From NCBI RefSeq assembly GCF_030268885.1, contig NZ_BSSA01000013.1:62001-126000 (forward strand): a stretch of DNA of 64,000 nt, given 5' to 3'. This stretch comes from Kitasatospora phosalacinea (GTDB lineage Bacteria; Actinomycetota; Actinomycetes; Streptomycetales; Streptomycetaceae). The notes under the pieces were generated by a model. It worked only from the letters and a program-made list of their open reading frames with translations. It had not been told where the DNA came from and did no database searches. The position numbers and the translations under genes are program-made. Shown in pieces: positions 16,987 to 26,429 of this stretch (positions are counted from its first letter, which is position 1; each line of letters begins with the position of its first letter).

Positions 16987-17691
16987 ATGGCAACAGTGCT
17001 TGTGGTCGAGGACGACCCCTTTGTGCGTTCCGCCCTGATCCGCCATCTGGCCGACACCGGCCACGCCGTGCGCTCCGTCGGCACCGCCCTGGAGGCCCTG
17101 CGCGAAGTCGCCCAGGTCGGGTGCGACCTGGTGGTCCTCGACCTGGGCCTGCCGGACCTGGACGGCAGCGAGGCGCTCAAGATGATCCGCGGACTGACCA
17201 ACGTCCCGGTGATCATCTCGACCGCCCGGGACGACGAGGCGGAGATCGTCCGGCTGCTGAACGACGGCGCCGACGACTACCTGGTGAAACCTTTCTCCGG
17301 AGAGCACCTCACGGCCCGGATGGCCGCCGTCCTGCGCAGGCTGGGCGGCGGCGCCCTGACCGCCCCCCAGATCCTCCGGGTCGGCGGCCTCGCCATCGAC
17401 CCGCAGCGCCGCGAGGCCCTGCTCGACGGACAGCGGCTGGACCTCACCCGCCGCGAGTTCGACCTGCTGGCCTTCCTCGCCGCCCGCCCGGGCGTGGTCG
17501 TCCCGCGCAAGGAGATCCTGGCCGAGGTGTGGCGGCAGACCTACGGCGGCGACCAGACCATCGACGTCCACCTCTCCTGGCTGCGCCGCAAGCTCGGCGA
17601 GACCGCCTCCAGCCCGCGCTACCTGCACACCGTGCGCGGCGTCGGCGTCCGGCTGGAGGCACCCTCCGGACCGGCGGGGTGCACGACGTGA
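16987..17691 (+). CDS. OmpR-family response regulator
   Basis: The protein has 234 residues. The receiver domain has E8, D9, D10 for metal binding, phosphoacceptor D52 in LVVLDLGLPD, T79 and K101 in LVKPF. The C-terminal winged helix (DLTRREFDLLAFLAARPGVV; TIDVHLSWLRRKLGE) is typical of OmpR/PhoB. It overlaps the histidine kinase gene by 4 bases (GTGA), so the two are co-translated. The target genes are unknown. Confidence 0.93.
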   Translation: MATVLVVEDDPFVRSALIRHLADTGHAVRSVGTALEALREVAQVGCDLVVLDLGLPDLDGSEALKMIRGLTNVPVIISTARDDEAEIVRLLNDGADDYLVKPFSGEHLTARMAAVLRRLGGGALTAPQILRVGGLAIDPQRREALLDGQRLDLTRREFDLLAFLAARPGVVVPRKEILAEVWRQTYGGDQTIDVHLSWLRRKLGETASSPRYLHTVRGVGVRLEAPSGPAGCTT

Positions 17692-19097
17692 AGCGCATCC
17701 TCCGCTCGCTGCGCTGGGCGATGGTCAAGGCGGCCATCGCCGGCACCGTCATGGTCGCGCTGGCCTTCCTCATCCCGCTCGGCCTGATGGTCCAGCAGAC
17801 CGCCCGCGACCGGGCCTTCACCGCCGCCGAACGGCAGGCCTCCGCGCTCGGACCGGCCCTCGCCATCACCACCGACCAGGACGCCGTCTCCCGGGCGATG
17901 GCCTCCACCGACGCCGGGGCCCGCGAGCGGCTGGCCGTCCACCTGCCCGGCGGCGTCACGGTCGGCACCGCCCACACCGACAACGACCAGCTGCCCGGCA
18001 ACGCCAACCAGGGCTGGACCCGCACCGTCCGGGCCGGGACCGTCCGGGTCGACGGCGGGTACGCGCTGCTGCAGCCGGTCGCCGTGGACGGCGGCGGCAT
18101 CGCCATGGTCGAGGTGTTCGTCCCCAACTCCGACCTGTCGCGCGGCGTCGGCACCGCCTGGCTGGTGCTCTCCGGCGTCGCGCTCGCCCTGGTCGCGGTG
18201 TCCGTCGCGGTCGCCGACCGGATGGGCACCCGGATCATCCGCTCCGCCCGCCGCCTCGCCACCGCCGCCCGCTCGCTCGGCTCCGGCAACCTCTCCGTCC
18301 GGGTCCCGGTCGAGGGGCGCGAGGCGGCGGGCGCGCCCGAGGAGCTCCGGGAGGCCGCCTACGCGTTCAACGCCATGGCCGACCGGGTCGTCCACCTGCT
18401 CGCCGCCGAGCGCGAGCTCGCCGCCGACCTGTCGCACCGGCTGCGCACCCCGCTCACCGTGCTCCGGCTCAACGCCGCGGCGCTCGGCGAGGGCGACGCC
18501 GCCGACGCCACCCGGCACGCCGTCGCCCAACTGGAGCGCGAGGTCGACCAGATCATCCGCTCCGCCCGCCGCCAGCCCGAGGACGCCCCGGCGGTGGCCC
18601 TGGGCTGCGACGCCGTCGAGGTGGTCCGGGAGCGGGTCGGCTTCTGGTCCGCGCTCGCCGAGGACGAGGGGCGCCCCTGGCAGCTGGCCGGGGACGAGGC
18701 GCCCGCGCCCGTCCCGGTGCAGCGCGGCGACCTGGCCGCCGCCGTCGACGCGCTGCTCGGCAACGTCTTCCGGCACACCGCCGTCGGCACCCCCTTCGCC
18801 GTCGACCTGCTGATCGGCGAGGACGCGGTGACCGTCCTGGTCGGCGACGGCGGACCGGGCTTCGCCGACCCGGCCCCGGCCATCCGCCGCGGCGCCGGAC
18901 ACGGCGGCGAGGGTTCCACCGGCCTCGGCCTGGACATCGTCCGCAAGCTCGCCCAGGGCACCGGCGGCGACGTCACCCTCGGTCGCTCCGCCGTCCTCGG
19001 CGGCGCCGAGATCTCGGTGCGGATCAACACCCGCACCGAAGTGGAACTGCCGCGGCAACAGCGCCGCCGCACCGGCCGACTGATCCGCAAGGACTGA
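17688..19097 (+). CDS. Sensor histidine kinase
   Basis: The protein has 469 residues: a first membrane helix (about 12-36), an extracellular sensor domain (about 40-150), a second helix (156-177), then HAMP (180-235). The HisKA box is LSHRLRTPLT with H250. The HATPase_c domain shows LLGNVFRHTA (N box), GDGGPGF (G1) and STGLGLDIV (G2). GTG 17688 overlaps the stop of the response regulator; GTG 17679 is an alternative. It should phosphorylate the preceding regulator. The signal is unknown. Confidence 0.92.
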   Translation: MKRILRSLRWAMVKAAIAGTVMVALAFLIPLGLMVQQTARDRAFTAAERQASALGPALAITTDQDAVSRAMASTDAGARERLAVHLPGGVTVGTAHTDNDQLPGNANQGWTRTVRAGTVRVDGGYALLQPVAVDGGGIAMVEVFVPNSDLSRGVGTAWLVLSGVALALVAVSVAVADRMGTRIIRSARRLATAARSLGSGNLSVRVPVEGREAAGAPEELREAAYAFNAMADRVVHLLAAERELAADLSHRLRTPLTVLRLNAAALGEGDAADATRHAVAQLEREVDQIIRSARRQPEDAPAVALGCDAVEVVRERVGFWSALAEDEGRPWQLAGDEAPAPVPVQRGDLAAAVDALLGNVFRHTAVGTPFAVDLLIGEDAVTVLVGDGGPGFADPAPAIRRGAGHGGEGSTGLGLDIVRKLAQGTGGDVTLGRSAVLGGAEISVRINTRTEVELPRQQRRRTGRLIRKD

Positions 19098-19636
19098 GGG
19101 CCGGGGGCAGGGGCCGGGGACCGAGGACGACCGGTGTCGACGCAGGAGCTGTTACCGCGGGGGCGACAGCTCGGTGTCGCTCCTCTCCCTTAAATGCGTC
19201 CTAGGCCGTGCTCAACGCTGCCTCATCCCGCCCGGGCGCGGGCGAACGGGCCCGCCGGCCCGGATAGCGTCAGCCGACACCGGGGTACGGGACCCCGGAA
19301 CCGGTGCGCCGACGGGGCCGGGCCGGCTCCGACCGGACGGTGCGGCCGCCGCGCGTGACCAACACCACCGCGCGGCCCGCCCGGTGCCCACGGCCTGCCG
19401 GTGCTCGCCGGGAACGGCACCGCCGACCGACCGGCCGCGGCCTGCGCCGTTCCCGCCGGCCGCGCGAACCCGCGGTCGCCCCGGGCCGGGCCCGTCCGTC
19501 CGGCCGCTCTCCCCGGCGGCCGGACGGCAGCCCCAGGAGGGGAGCCCGGGGCGACCGCGACCGGTGGCGCCCGCCGACCGTTCGGGTAGTGTCGGCTGCT
19601 GGCCCAGCGGAGGTCGACGGCGGACGGAGCAACACA
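19098..19636. other. Intergenic region, no gene supported
   Basis: This stretch of 539 bases holds no reading frame with a convincing start and family. GCGACA/TGTCGC (19163-19180) could form a weak hairpin behind the kinase gene. TAGTGT at 19587-19592 resembles a -10 element 45 bases before the next start. Confidence 0.45.
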
Positions 19637-21049
19637 GTGACCACGGTGCAAACGGAACGGGGCACGCACCCGGGCGACCCCGCCCGCTCACCCGCCCCGG
19701 CCTGGCAGCGCGTCCTCACCGCCCCCGTCCGACAGGCCGGGGCCGTCGCCGCGGCCCTGCGCGCTGCCCCCCGGCGCCCGCTGCTGGCCGCCGCCGCGCT
19801 CTCGCTGCTCTCCCTGCTCGTCTACGCGGTGGTGCGGCACTTCGTCCACACCTCGATGGTCGACATGATGGTCTACCGGGCCGAGGGCGCCGCCGTCGCC
19901 GACGGCCACGACCTGTACGCGCTGCGGGTCACCCAGTGGAACCTGCCCGCGACCTACCCGCCGTTCGCCGCGATGCTGTTCGTGCCGACCACCTGGTTCG
20001 GCGTCCCGTTCCTGCGCCTCGCCGTCACCGCCGGGAACCTGCTGCTGCTCGCCACCCTCGCCCACCTCTCCTTCAAGCTGGTCGGCTGGCCGCGCCGCGA
20101 CCTGCGTCCGATCGGCGTCCTGCTGGTCACCGGACTGGGCGTCTGGCTGGAGCCGGTCTTCACCACCCTGCGCTACGGCCAGATCAACCTCGCGCTGGCC
20201 TGCCTGATCCTCTGGGACCTCACCCGCCCCGACGCCGCCCGCAGCAAGGGCGTCGCGATCGGCATCGCCGCCGGGATCAAGCTCACCCCCGGCCTGTTCG
20301 CCGTCTACCTGCTGATCACCGGCCGGATCCGCGCCGCGTTCGTGGCCGGCGCCACCTTCCTCGGCACCTTCCTGATCGGCGCGCTGGTCCTCCCGGACGC
20401 CACCCGCGGCTTCTGGACGAAGTACATGTTCGACTCCAGCCGGGTCGGCAGCACCGTCATCGTCGACAACCAGTCGCTGCGCGGCCTGGTCGCCCGGTAC
20501 CTGCAGGTCGAGAACCCCGGCACGGTCGCCACCGTGCTCGGCGCCCTGGTCGCCGTCGCCGGACTCTCCGTCGCCGTCTGGACGCACCGCAGCACCCGCT
20601 GGTCGCCGCGCGCCGACGCCTGGAGCGTGTGCACCGCCCTGGTCACCGCCGTGCTGGTCTCCCCGATCAGCTGGACCCACCACTGGGTGTGGTGCGTACC
20701 CGTGCTCGTCCTGCTCGCCGCCGAGGCCGCGCACGAGCGCTCCCGCCCCGCCGCCGTCCGGCGCCTGCGCTGGCGGGCCATCTTCGGCCTGACGCTGGCC
20801 GGCTTCCTCTCCTTCGCGATGTGGGCCGTCCCGCACAAGGGCGACCTGGACCTCCACCTGTCGGTCCTCAAGCAGTTCCCGGCGGGCGTCTACCCGCTGA
20901 TGGGCCTGTGCTTCCTCGCGGTCGCCGCGCTCCGGGTCCGCTCCCGGCGGCTCGCGGCCGGCGCCCCGCTGGTCCGCGTCCCCGCCCCGCGCGCCGACTC
21001 GGACGGGCTCGGCCGCTCCGGCAGCCAGAAGGCCCCCGCGGCCCGCTGA
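19637..21049 (+). CDS. GT87-family polyprenyl-phosphate-mannose-type mannosyltransferase
   Basis: The 470-residue protein has about 10 membrane helices. An early loop with paired Asp (MVDMMVYRAEG) sits where GT87/GT-C enzymes keep their catalytic acid. The family includes mycobacterial PimE and uses polyprenyl-phosphate sugars on the outer face of the membrane. It probably adds a mannose to a lipid or glycan, but donor and acceptor are not readable. GTG 19637 follows GGACGGAGC. It is a single-gene unit. Confidence 0.8.
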   Translation: MTTVQTERGTHPGDPARSPAPAWQRVLTAPVRQAGAVAAALRAAPRRPLLAAAALSLLSLLVYAVVRHFVHTSMVDMMVYRAEGAAVADGHDLYALRVTQWNLPATYPPFAAMLFVPTTWFGVPFLRLAVTAGNLLLLATLAHLSFKLVGWPRRDLRPIGVLLVTGLGVWLEPVFTTLRYGQINLALACLILWDLTRPDAARSKGVAIGIAAGIKLTPGLFAVYLLITGRIRAAFVAGATFLGTFLIGALVLPDATRGFWTKYMFDSSRVGSTVIVDNQSLRGLVARYLQVENPGTVATVLGALVAVAGLSVAVWTHRSTRWSPRADAWSVCTALVTAVLVSPISWTHHWVWCVPVLVLLAAEAAHERSRPAAVRRLRWRAIFGLTLAGFLSFAMWAVPHKGDLDLHLSVLKQFPAGVYPLMGLCFLAVAALRVRSRRLAAGAPLVRVPAPRADSDGLGRSGSQKAPAAR

Positions 21050-21085
21050 ACCGGGTGCCGCGCTCGGCCCGTTCCCTCCTGCTCG

Positions 21086-21143
21086 CCCGTTCCCTCCGGT
21101 CGGCCCGCTCCTTCCGGCCGCCCCGTTCCCTCCGGTCGGCCCG
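21086..21143. repeat. Direct repeat behind the GT87 gene
   Basis: CCCGTTCCCTCCGGTCGGCC plus CG occurs at 21086-21107 and again at 21122-21143, a 36-base period. A degenerate third copy starts near 21068. The repeats are non-coding and probably reflect local slippage. Confidence 0.6.
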
Positions 21144-21239
21144 GCCGCCCCGAAGGCGGGCGTTCCGGCGGACGGCCGGGCGGGCGGGTCGGGCCGGACT
21201 GCGCCCGCACCCGCGCTCGGGAGGGCCGTACGCGCCCCC

Positions 21240-21659
21240 TCACGCCAGCAGCTCCGCCAGCGAACCGTCCAGGTCCATCGCCTCCAGCTCCGCCCCCGGC
21301 GGCACCAGCCGGTGCGCCCGCTCCAGCCAGGCCGCCACCGTCGGCAGCGGCGCCTCCAGCAGCGCGTCCCCCGCGGGCGAGCTCAGCGCCATGCACAGCA
21401 CGCTGCGCCGCCCCGACCGGGTCGGCCAGATCCGCACGTCGCCCTGACCGCACGGCCGGAACGTCCCCTCCACCAGCAGCTCGCGGGCGAACACCCAGGT
21501 CACCGGCGTCCCGCTGTCCAGGTGGAAGGTCACGTACACCGCGAACGGGTCGTGGCTCCCGTACGACAGCCGGGCCGCCACCGGGACGCTGCGCTCCGGC
21601 GACAGCACCAGCTCCAGCTCCAGCTCCTGCTCCACCACTCCGGTCGACTGTCCGGCCAT
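21240..21659 (-). CDS. SsgA-like protein, SsgB-like
   Basis: The 139-residue protein contains DPFAVYVTFHL, VTWVFARELLVEG, CGQGDVRIWP and ALSSPAGDALLEAP, the full SALP signature. The last segment and the overall length (SsgB is about 137 residues) make it the more SsgB-like of the two in this window. ATG 21659 follows GGAGAGG; a longer frame from 21863 has no family similarity in its extra 68 residues. SsgB positions FtsZ during sporulation septation, but orthology to SsgB itself is not proven. Confidence 0.87.
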   Translation of the reverse strand: MAGQSTGVVEQELELELVLSPERSVPVAARLSYGSHDPFAVYVTFHLDSGTPVTWVFARELLVEGTFRPCGQGDVRIWPTRSGRRSVLCMALSSPAGDALLEAPLPTVAAWLERAHRLVPPGAELEAMDLDGSLAELLA

Positions 21660-22069
21660 CGCCCTCACCCTCTCCGCCACGCGGGCCGCGATTCGGCCCC
21701 GCACCGGTCGAGAGCGCGGTCGCCCCGGACTCTTACACGGGTTGCGCGAGTTCCCGCGGAACTTTTTTCCGGCCGCGCCCGGCAGAACCTTTTCCGCCCC
21801 GTCCCGGTTGTTCCGGGCGGGAACACCGGAACAACCGGAGCCGCCCGACCGCTGCTCCGCCACCGCCCCCGGAACGGCCCCGGCCGTCCCGGGCGCACCT
21901 GCCGTACCACGTGTCCCCGCTCGTTACACGAGTTCCGGTGAACCCGGGGGACGAGGTCGTTCGAGGTACTACCCTTTGTGACTGCCCGGCGACTCTCCGC
22001 CCGCGGCTCCCCCATGCACGTCCGCACACCCGCACGCCGCGGTGCCGGTACGAAGGAAGACGCGACGCC
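21660..22069. other. Divergent intergenic region between SALP and RDD genes
   Basis: No gene is supported in these 410 bases. They carry the divergent promoters. TTACACGGG (near 21733) and TTACACGAG (near 21925) are similar elements about 190 bases apart, and the second lies in the small palindrome CTCGTTACACGAG. Confidence 0.4.
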
Positions 22070-24007
22070 ATGACGGACCGGCCCTCCACCGCAGGCTCGA
22101 TGCCCGGCGCGACCCTGGCCGGGGACGCCGGAGCCCCCGGCTACTACCCCGACCCCTCGGTGCCCGGCTTCGTCCGCTACTGGGCCGGCCATGCCTGGGT
22201 CCCCGGCACCAGCCGCCCCGCCCCCGCCCCCGGCGAACCGCTCGACCCGCCGCGCTTCGTCGCCCGCTACCTCACCGCGCCCCCGTACGGCCTCCCGCCC
22301 GGCCCGGCCCCCGCGAACCCGGCCCCCGCGAACCCGGCGGCGGCCGGGCCCGGGGCGGGAGCGGGGGCGGCGGCGGGGGTGTCCGCGGGGTCGGTGGTCG
22401 AGACCGGGCCGATCTACCTGGACGAGACCGGGGCGCAGGCGCTCTTCACCATGCCCGTCCACCCCGGGGCGGGCGGTCCCGGGGCGGGAGGGGACGGGGC
22501 GGGAGGGGACGGGGTGACGGCCGACGCGGCGGCCGGTGGGGCGGCGGACTCCGGGCCGGGAGCGCTGGAGGTCCGGCCCCGCAGCGAGGTGGAGTCGCTG
22601 CGCCCCGTCGAGGTGGCCCCCTGGGCGGTCGCCGGTAACGGGCTGCAACCGGTCGCGGCCGAGTCCTGGGCCACCGCGGCCGCGCTGCACCTGGGCAGCG
22701 GGGGAGCGGGCGTGCCGGTCGGCGCTGTCGTCGCGCCGCGGAAGGGGCGGGACGCCCGGGACGACGGCCGGGACGGCGCCAGGAGCGGGCGGGGCGCGCG
22801 GTCGGCCCGGGAGGTGCGGGAGGTGGAGGCCGCCGCCCGGCCGCTGGAACTGGCCGGGCCCGCGGTCACCGTCGAGCCGGAGTCCGGCCTCGGCGCGGCG
22901 ATGCCGCCGCGGGCCGCGCAGCCGCTCGGGGGGACGCCCTGGCACGGAGCCGCCGCCGGGGAGGGGATCGGCGGCGGCGACGGTTCGGTGGGGTTGGTGG
23001 CCTCGCCGGGGGCGCTGTTCGAACCGGTGCCGTCGGCGGGGCCGGCGGAGTCGGAGCCGCCGGTGGAGTCGGTGGAGCCGGTGGAGTCGGCGGAACCCGG
23101 GCGGCCGTCGGCCGAGCCGCGGTCGGACGCGCTGCCGCAGCCGCGGTCGGCCGACTCCGCCTCGGGGTGGCGGGCCGACCCGCGGGCGCAGCGCGGGCTG
23201 ATGGAGACGGGCGGGGCGCCGCGCTGGGTGTCCTGGGGCGTCGACCCGGAGCCCGGTGCCGGTGCCGGGGGCGCCCCCGTACCGGAGCAGGCCCCGGCGA
23301 CGGTCGAGGCCGAGCGGCCCGGGCGGGAGCCGCGGGCGGCGCACGTCACCAGCGAGCGGGTCCGTCCGCCGCGCCGGGACGGGGGGCCCGGCGCCGCTGA
23401 GGGCGCTGCTCCGGCTGCCGCTGCTGCCGCGACCACCGCCACCGCGACCGCGACCGCGACCACCGCCACTGCCGCCGCCAGCGCCAAGAAGCGGCGTACC
23501 GGGGCCCCGGCGCCGGTACCCGCGGGAGTGGGGGCGCGGGCGCTCGCGTGGCTGGTGGACGGCGCGGTCACGGCGGTGGTCGGCGCGGCCGTCGCGGTGC
23601 CGCTGGCCGGGACGGTGCGGGCGCACGTCCAGTCGAAGATCGACCAGGCCGCACTGGTCGCCAGCATGACGGGCCGTCAGCGCCAGGTGTGGCTGCTGGA
23701 CGGGACGGTGCTGGGTCGGGTGGGCGTGCTGCTCGGGGTGCTGCTGGTGTTCGGGCTGCTCTACCAGGTGCTGCCGATCGCCCGGACCGGCCAGACCTTC
23801 GGCAAGCGGCTGGCCCGGGTCAGGGTGGTCGCCGCGGGCGGGACGGGCGCGCCGGGCTTCGGCCGCTCCCTGCTGCGCTGGCTGGTGCGCGGGCTGGGCA
23901 CCGTCGTCCTGCTCGGTCCGCTCGCCGCGCTGCTGGACCGTCCGGCCCGGCGCGGCTGGCACGACCGGGTGGCGCGGACCAGGGCGGTGCGGGCGGAGCG
24001 GGGCTGA
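22070..24007 (+). CDS. RDD-family membrane protein with N-terminal DUF2510
   Basis: The 645-residue protein starts with a DUF2510 module (GYYPDPSVPGFVRYWAGHAW, about residues 25-45). A long disordered region rich in Ala, Gly, Pro and Glu fills residues 60-485. The C-terminal RDD domain (about 490-640) shows ARALAWLVDGAVTAVV and the RTGQTFGKRLARVRVV loop, with three or more membrane helices. ATG 22070 has GAAGGAAG 10 bases upstream. RDD proteins are poorly understood; some act as ion antiporters. A second, shorter RDD gene follows 129 bases downstream. Confidence 0.83.
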   Translation: MTDRPSTAGSMPGATLAGDAGAPGYYPDPSVPGFVRYWAGHAWVPGTSRPAPAPGEPLDPPRFVARYLTAPPYGLPPGPAPANPAPANPAAAGPGAGAGAAAGVSAGSVVETGPIYLDETGAQALFTMPVHPGAGGPGAGGDGAGGDGVTADAAAGGAADSGPGALEVRPRSEVESLRPVEVAPWAVAGNGLQPVAAESWATAAALHLGSGGAGVPVGAVVAPRKGRDARDDGRDGARSGRGARSAREVREVEAAARPLELAGPAVTVEPESGLGAAMPPRAAQPLGGTPWHGAAAGEGIGGGDGSVGLVASPGALFEPVPSAGPAESEPPVESVEPVESAEPGRPSAEPRSDALPQPRSADSASGWRADPRAQRGLMETGGAPRWVSWGVDPEPGAGAGGAPVPEQAPATVEAERPGREPRAAHVTSERVRPPRRDGGPGAAEGAAPAAAAAATTATATATATTATAAASAKKRRTGAPAPVPAGVGARALAWLVDGAVTAVVGAAVAVPLAGTVRAHVQSKIDQAALVASMTGRQRQVWLLDGTVLGRVGVLLGVLLVFGLLYQVLPIARTGQTFGKRLARVRVVAAGGTGAPGFGRSLLRWLVRGLGTVVLLGPLAALLDRPARRGWHDRVARTRAVRAERG

Positions 24008-24136
24008 CGTCCGGGGCGGTGCGGGGCTGACCTCCGGGGGGTGCGGGCAGCGGTCCGGCCCGGGGCGGGCGGCGAAACGGGCGGAAACGGATCAAATATC
24101 CCAACATCGTAGTATTCGCGGTGTTCTACTCGTGCC

Positions 24137-24841
24137 ATGAGCACCAGCGACCCCTCCGGAACCGAGCCGGAGGAGGGCGGACGGCCTTCCTTCGACAAGC
24201 AGCCCCCGTCGCCGGGCAGCCCGTACGACACCCCGCCCGGCTACGGCGGCCAGTACGGCGCCCCGGCCGACTCGGGCTCCCCCTACGACACCCCGCCCCC
24301 CGGCTACGGCCCCCCGCCCGGCGGTCCGGTCGGCTCGGGGGGCCCCGGCGCTCCCGGCGGCCCCGGCGACCCGTACGGCTCGCCCTACGGCGCGCCCGGG
24401 CCCGGCCCCGTTCCCGGGATGCCCCCGCTCGGCGGCTGGGGAGCGCGGATCCTCGCCCGGGTGGTCGACTACCTGTTGGTGCAGGTGATCGCCATCGTGG
24501 TGCTGCTCCCGTTCCTCCACTTCAACGAGCGCAACGGCTGGGCCGGCTCCTTCTGGCTCGGCGGCGCGATCTACCTGGTGTACGAGGGCCTGATGCTCAG
24601 TCGGGACGGGCAGACCCTCGGCAAGAAGCTGATGAAGGTCCGGGTCGCCATGCTCGCCGACGGCTCCTCCCCCACCCCCTCCGCCGCCTGGACCCGCGCC
24701 GCGGTCTTCATCTTCCCCGCGCTGATCTGCTGCGGCGGCCTCTGGTGGATCGTCGACGGCCTGTTCGGCGTCTTCGACAAGCCCTACCGCCAGTGCATCC
24801 ACGACAAGGCGGCCAAGACCGTGGTGGTCTCCACCGCCTGA
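24137..24841 (+). CDS. RDD-family membrane protein, short form
   Basis: The 234-residue protein has a Pro/Gly/Tyr-rich cytoplasmic tail (about 1-95) with repeats such as SPYDTPPPGYG. An RDD domain follows (WGARILARVVDYLLVQVI; SRDGQTLGKKLMKVRVA) with about three helices and a CCGG turn. It matches the RDD domain of the preceding gene in layout but lacks DUF2510, so the pair looks like a diverged duplication. Function is unknown. Confidence 0.83.
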   Translation: MSTSDPSGTEPEEGGRPSFDKQPPSPGSPYDTPPGYGGQYGAPADSGSPYDTPPPGYGPPPGGPVGSGGPGAPGGPGDPYGSPYGAPGPGPVPGMPPLGGWGARILARVVDYLLVQVIAIVVLLPFLHFNERNGWAGSFWLGGAIYLVYEGLMLSRDGQTLGKKLMKVRVAMLADGSSPTPSAAWTRAAVFIFPALICCGGLWWIVDGLFGVFDKPYRQCIHDKAAKTVVVSTA

Positions 24842-24863
24842 CCTCTCCTCCACCCCACTGGGC

Positions 24864-24903
24864 CCCGGGCGCGCGGCAGCCGTTGACCTGCCGCGGGCCC
24901 GGG
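24864..24903. terminator. Bidirectional hairpin terminator
   Basis: The 16-base arms 24864-24879 and 24888-24903 pair with a single mismatch around an 8-base loop. They lie between the convergent RDD gene and the small membrane protein gene. Confidence 0.65.
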
Positions 24904-24960
24904 AGTCTTCGCGTGTCCTCGTGCGTCCTCGGGCGTCCTCGCGTCGGTGCGCGCCCCGCC

Positions 24961-25302
24961 TCAGCGCCCCTGGTGCGCGTACACCGGCTCCCGGGCGGCG
25001 GACGGCGCGGGCTGCGCCCTCTCCCGCGACGCGGTGGCGACCGCCCGCGACGGCGGCAGGCGGCGGGCCGCGACGGGGGACAGCAGGACGGCGGACAGCG
25101 TGCCGAGCGCGACGGCGAAGCCGACCAGCACCGCGATCCGCCACACCCCCGACTCCCCGGACACGGCCAGCAGCGCCACCGCGGCCACCACCGCGACCAG
25201 CGTGCCGACACCCAACTGCAGGGCACTGAAACGACTTCCGGACACCAACGCGGAAGCCCGGGACGCGGCAACGGCACGGGACGGAACGGCGGGGCGCGGC
25301 AT
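24961..25302 (-). CDS. Small membrane protein, unknown function
   Basis: This 113-residue protein was not recognised. Two hydrophobic helices (about 28-48 and 54-75) are flanked by basic tails. ATG 25302 gives a compact protein. Codon use matches the neighbours. It stands alone, convergent with the RDD gene and divergent from endonuclease V. Confidence 0.6.
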   Translation of the reverse strand: MPRPAVPSRAVAASRASALVSGSRFSALQLGVGTLVAVVAAVALLAVSGESGVWRIAVLVGFAVALGTLSAVLLSPVAARRLPPSRAVATASRERAQPAPSAAREPVYAHQGR

Positions 25303-25598
25303 GGCGGTCGACCCTTCGCGCGGAGCGGGAGCGGGAGCGGGAACGGGAACGGGAACGGCGAGCGGTGCAGAACGGTAAGTACAGCCTAACCGCCAGGAGT
25401 TGCCCTACTCCGGGGCACGGGGGGCGCACGGACTCACTCCCGGCGGTCGCACTGCCGCACCCGGCGTGCGCGACCGCCCGCTAACGTGCGTGCGTACGGA
25501 CAACCGCGGGGCACCGAGGGGCGCACCGTCCTCCGCGTCCGTTCCTGTTCCTCCCCCCTGTTCCTGACCCGTCCCCGTCGCTGACCACCGGAGCCGCC

Positions 25599-26288
25599 AT
25601 GACCGTCCCCGCCGACTGGCCCACCACGGCCGAGGCCGCCCGTGCCGAACAGGAACGCCTGCGTCCCCTGGTCGTCCCCGAAGGCCCCGAACCGCCGCGC
25701 CGCCCCGGCACGTTGATCGCCGGGGTCGATGTCGCCTACGACGACGAACGCGACGTCGTCGCCGCCGCGGCCGTCCTCCTCGACTACGCCACCCTCGACG
25801 TCGTCGAACAGGCCACCGCCGTCGGCCGGGTCGCCTTCCCCTACCTCCCCGGCCTCCTCGCCTTCCGCGAACTCCCCGCCGTCCTCGACGCCCTGTCCCG
25901 CCTCACCCGCACCCCGCACCTCGTCGTCTGCGACGGCTACGGCCTCGCCCACCCCCGCCGCCTCGGCCTCGCCAGCCACCTCGGCGTCCACACCGGCCTC
26001 CCCACCCTCGGCATCGCCAAGAACCCCTTCACCTTCACCCACCAGCCCCCCGCCGACCACCGCGGCGCCTGGTCCCCCCTCCTCGACGGCCCCACCCCCG
26101 TCGGCCGCGCCCTGCGCACCCGCCAGGGCGTCAAGCCCGTCTTCCTCTCCGTCGGCCACCGCATCGGCCTCGACGAAGCCACCGCCGTCACCCTCGCCCT
26201 CACCCCCTCCTACCGCCTCCCCGAAACCACCCGCCGCGCCGACGCCCTCTGCCGCCAGGCCCTCGCCGCCACGGCTCCCGCTCCCTGA
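25599..26288 (+). CDS. nfi: Endonuclease V (deoxyinosine 3' endonuclease)
   Basis: The 229-residue protein carries the family hallmarks: AGVDVAYDD with the first metal-binding Asp, FPYLPGLLAFRELP with the catalytic-loop Tyr and Glu, VCDGYGLAHPRRLGLASHLGV, and TLGIAKN. The enzyme nicks DNA one base 3' of deoxyinosine formed by adenine deamination. The gene uses C at the third position almost without exception. It stands alone. Confidence 0.95.
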   Translation: MTVPADWPTTAEAARAEQERLRPLVVPEGPEPPRRPGTLIAGVDVAYDDERDVVAAAAVLLDYATLDVVEQATAVGRVAFPYLPGLLAFRELPAVLDALSRLTRTPHLVVCDGYGLAHPRRLGLASHLGVHTGLPTLGIAKNPFTFTHQPPADHRGAWSPLLDGPTPVGRALRTRQGVKPVFLSVGHRIGLDEATAVTLALTPSYRLPETTRRADALCRQALAATAPAP

Positions 26289-26315
26289 TCCCACCCGCAC
26301 CCACCAGGGGGCGTG

Positions 26316-26345
26316 TTGACAGCCCGTTCCATGTGTTAGACATAG
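26316..26345 (+). promoter_or_regulatory. Candidate promoter of the T7SS accessory locus
   Basis: A perfect TTGACA (-35) lies at 26316-26321. TAGACAT (26337-26343) or CATAGA (26341-26346) can serve as the -10. It sits about 85 bases before the EspC-like gene in a region where base composition turns sharply more AT-rich. Confidence 0.5.
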
Positions 26346-26429
26346 AGATTGGAGCCAACTTTCTTACAGGCCCCAGGCGGTCGAGCAGGAGTCGCGCGGG
26401 GCAGCAGGTACGGGGGAGGTACGAGACAC

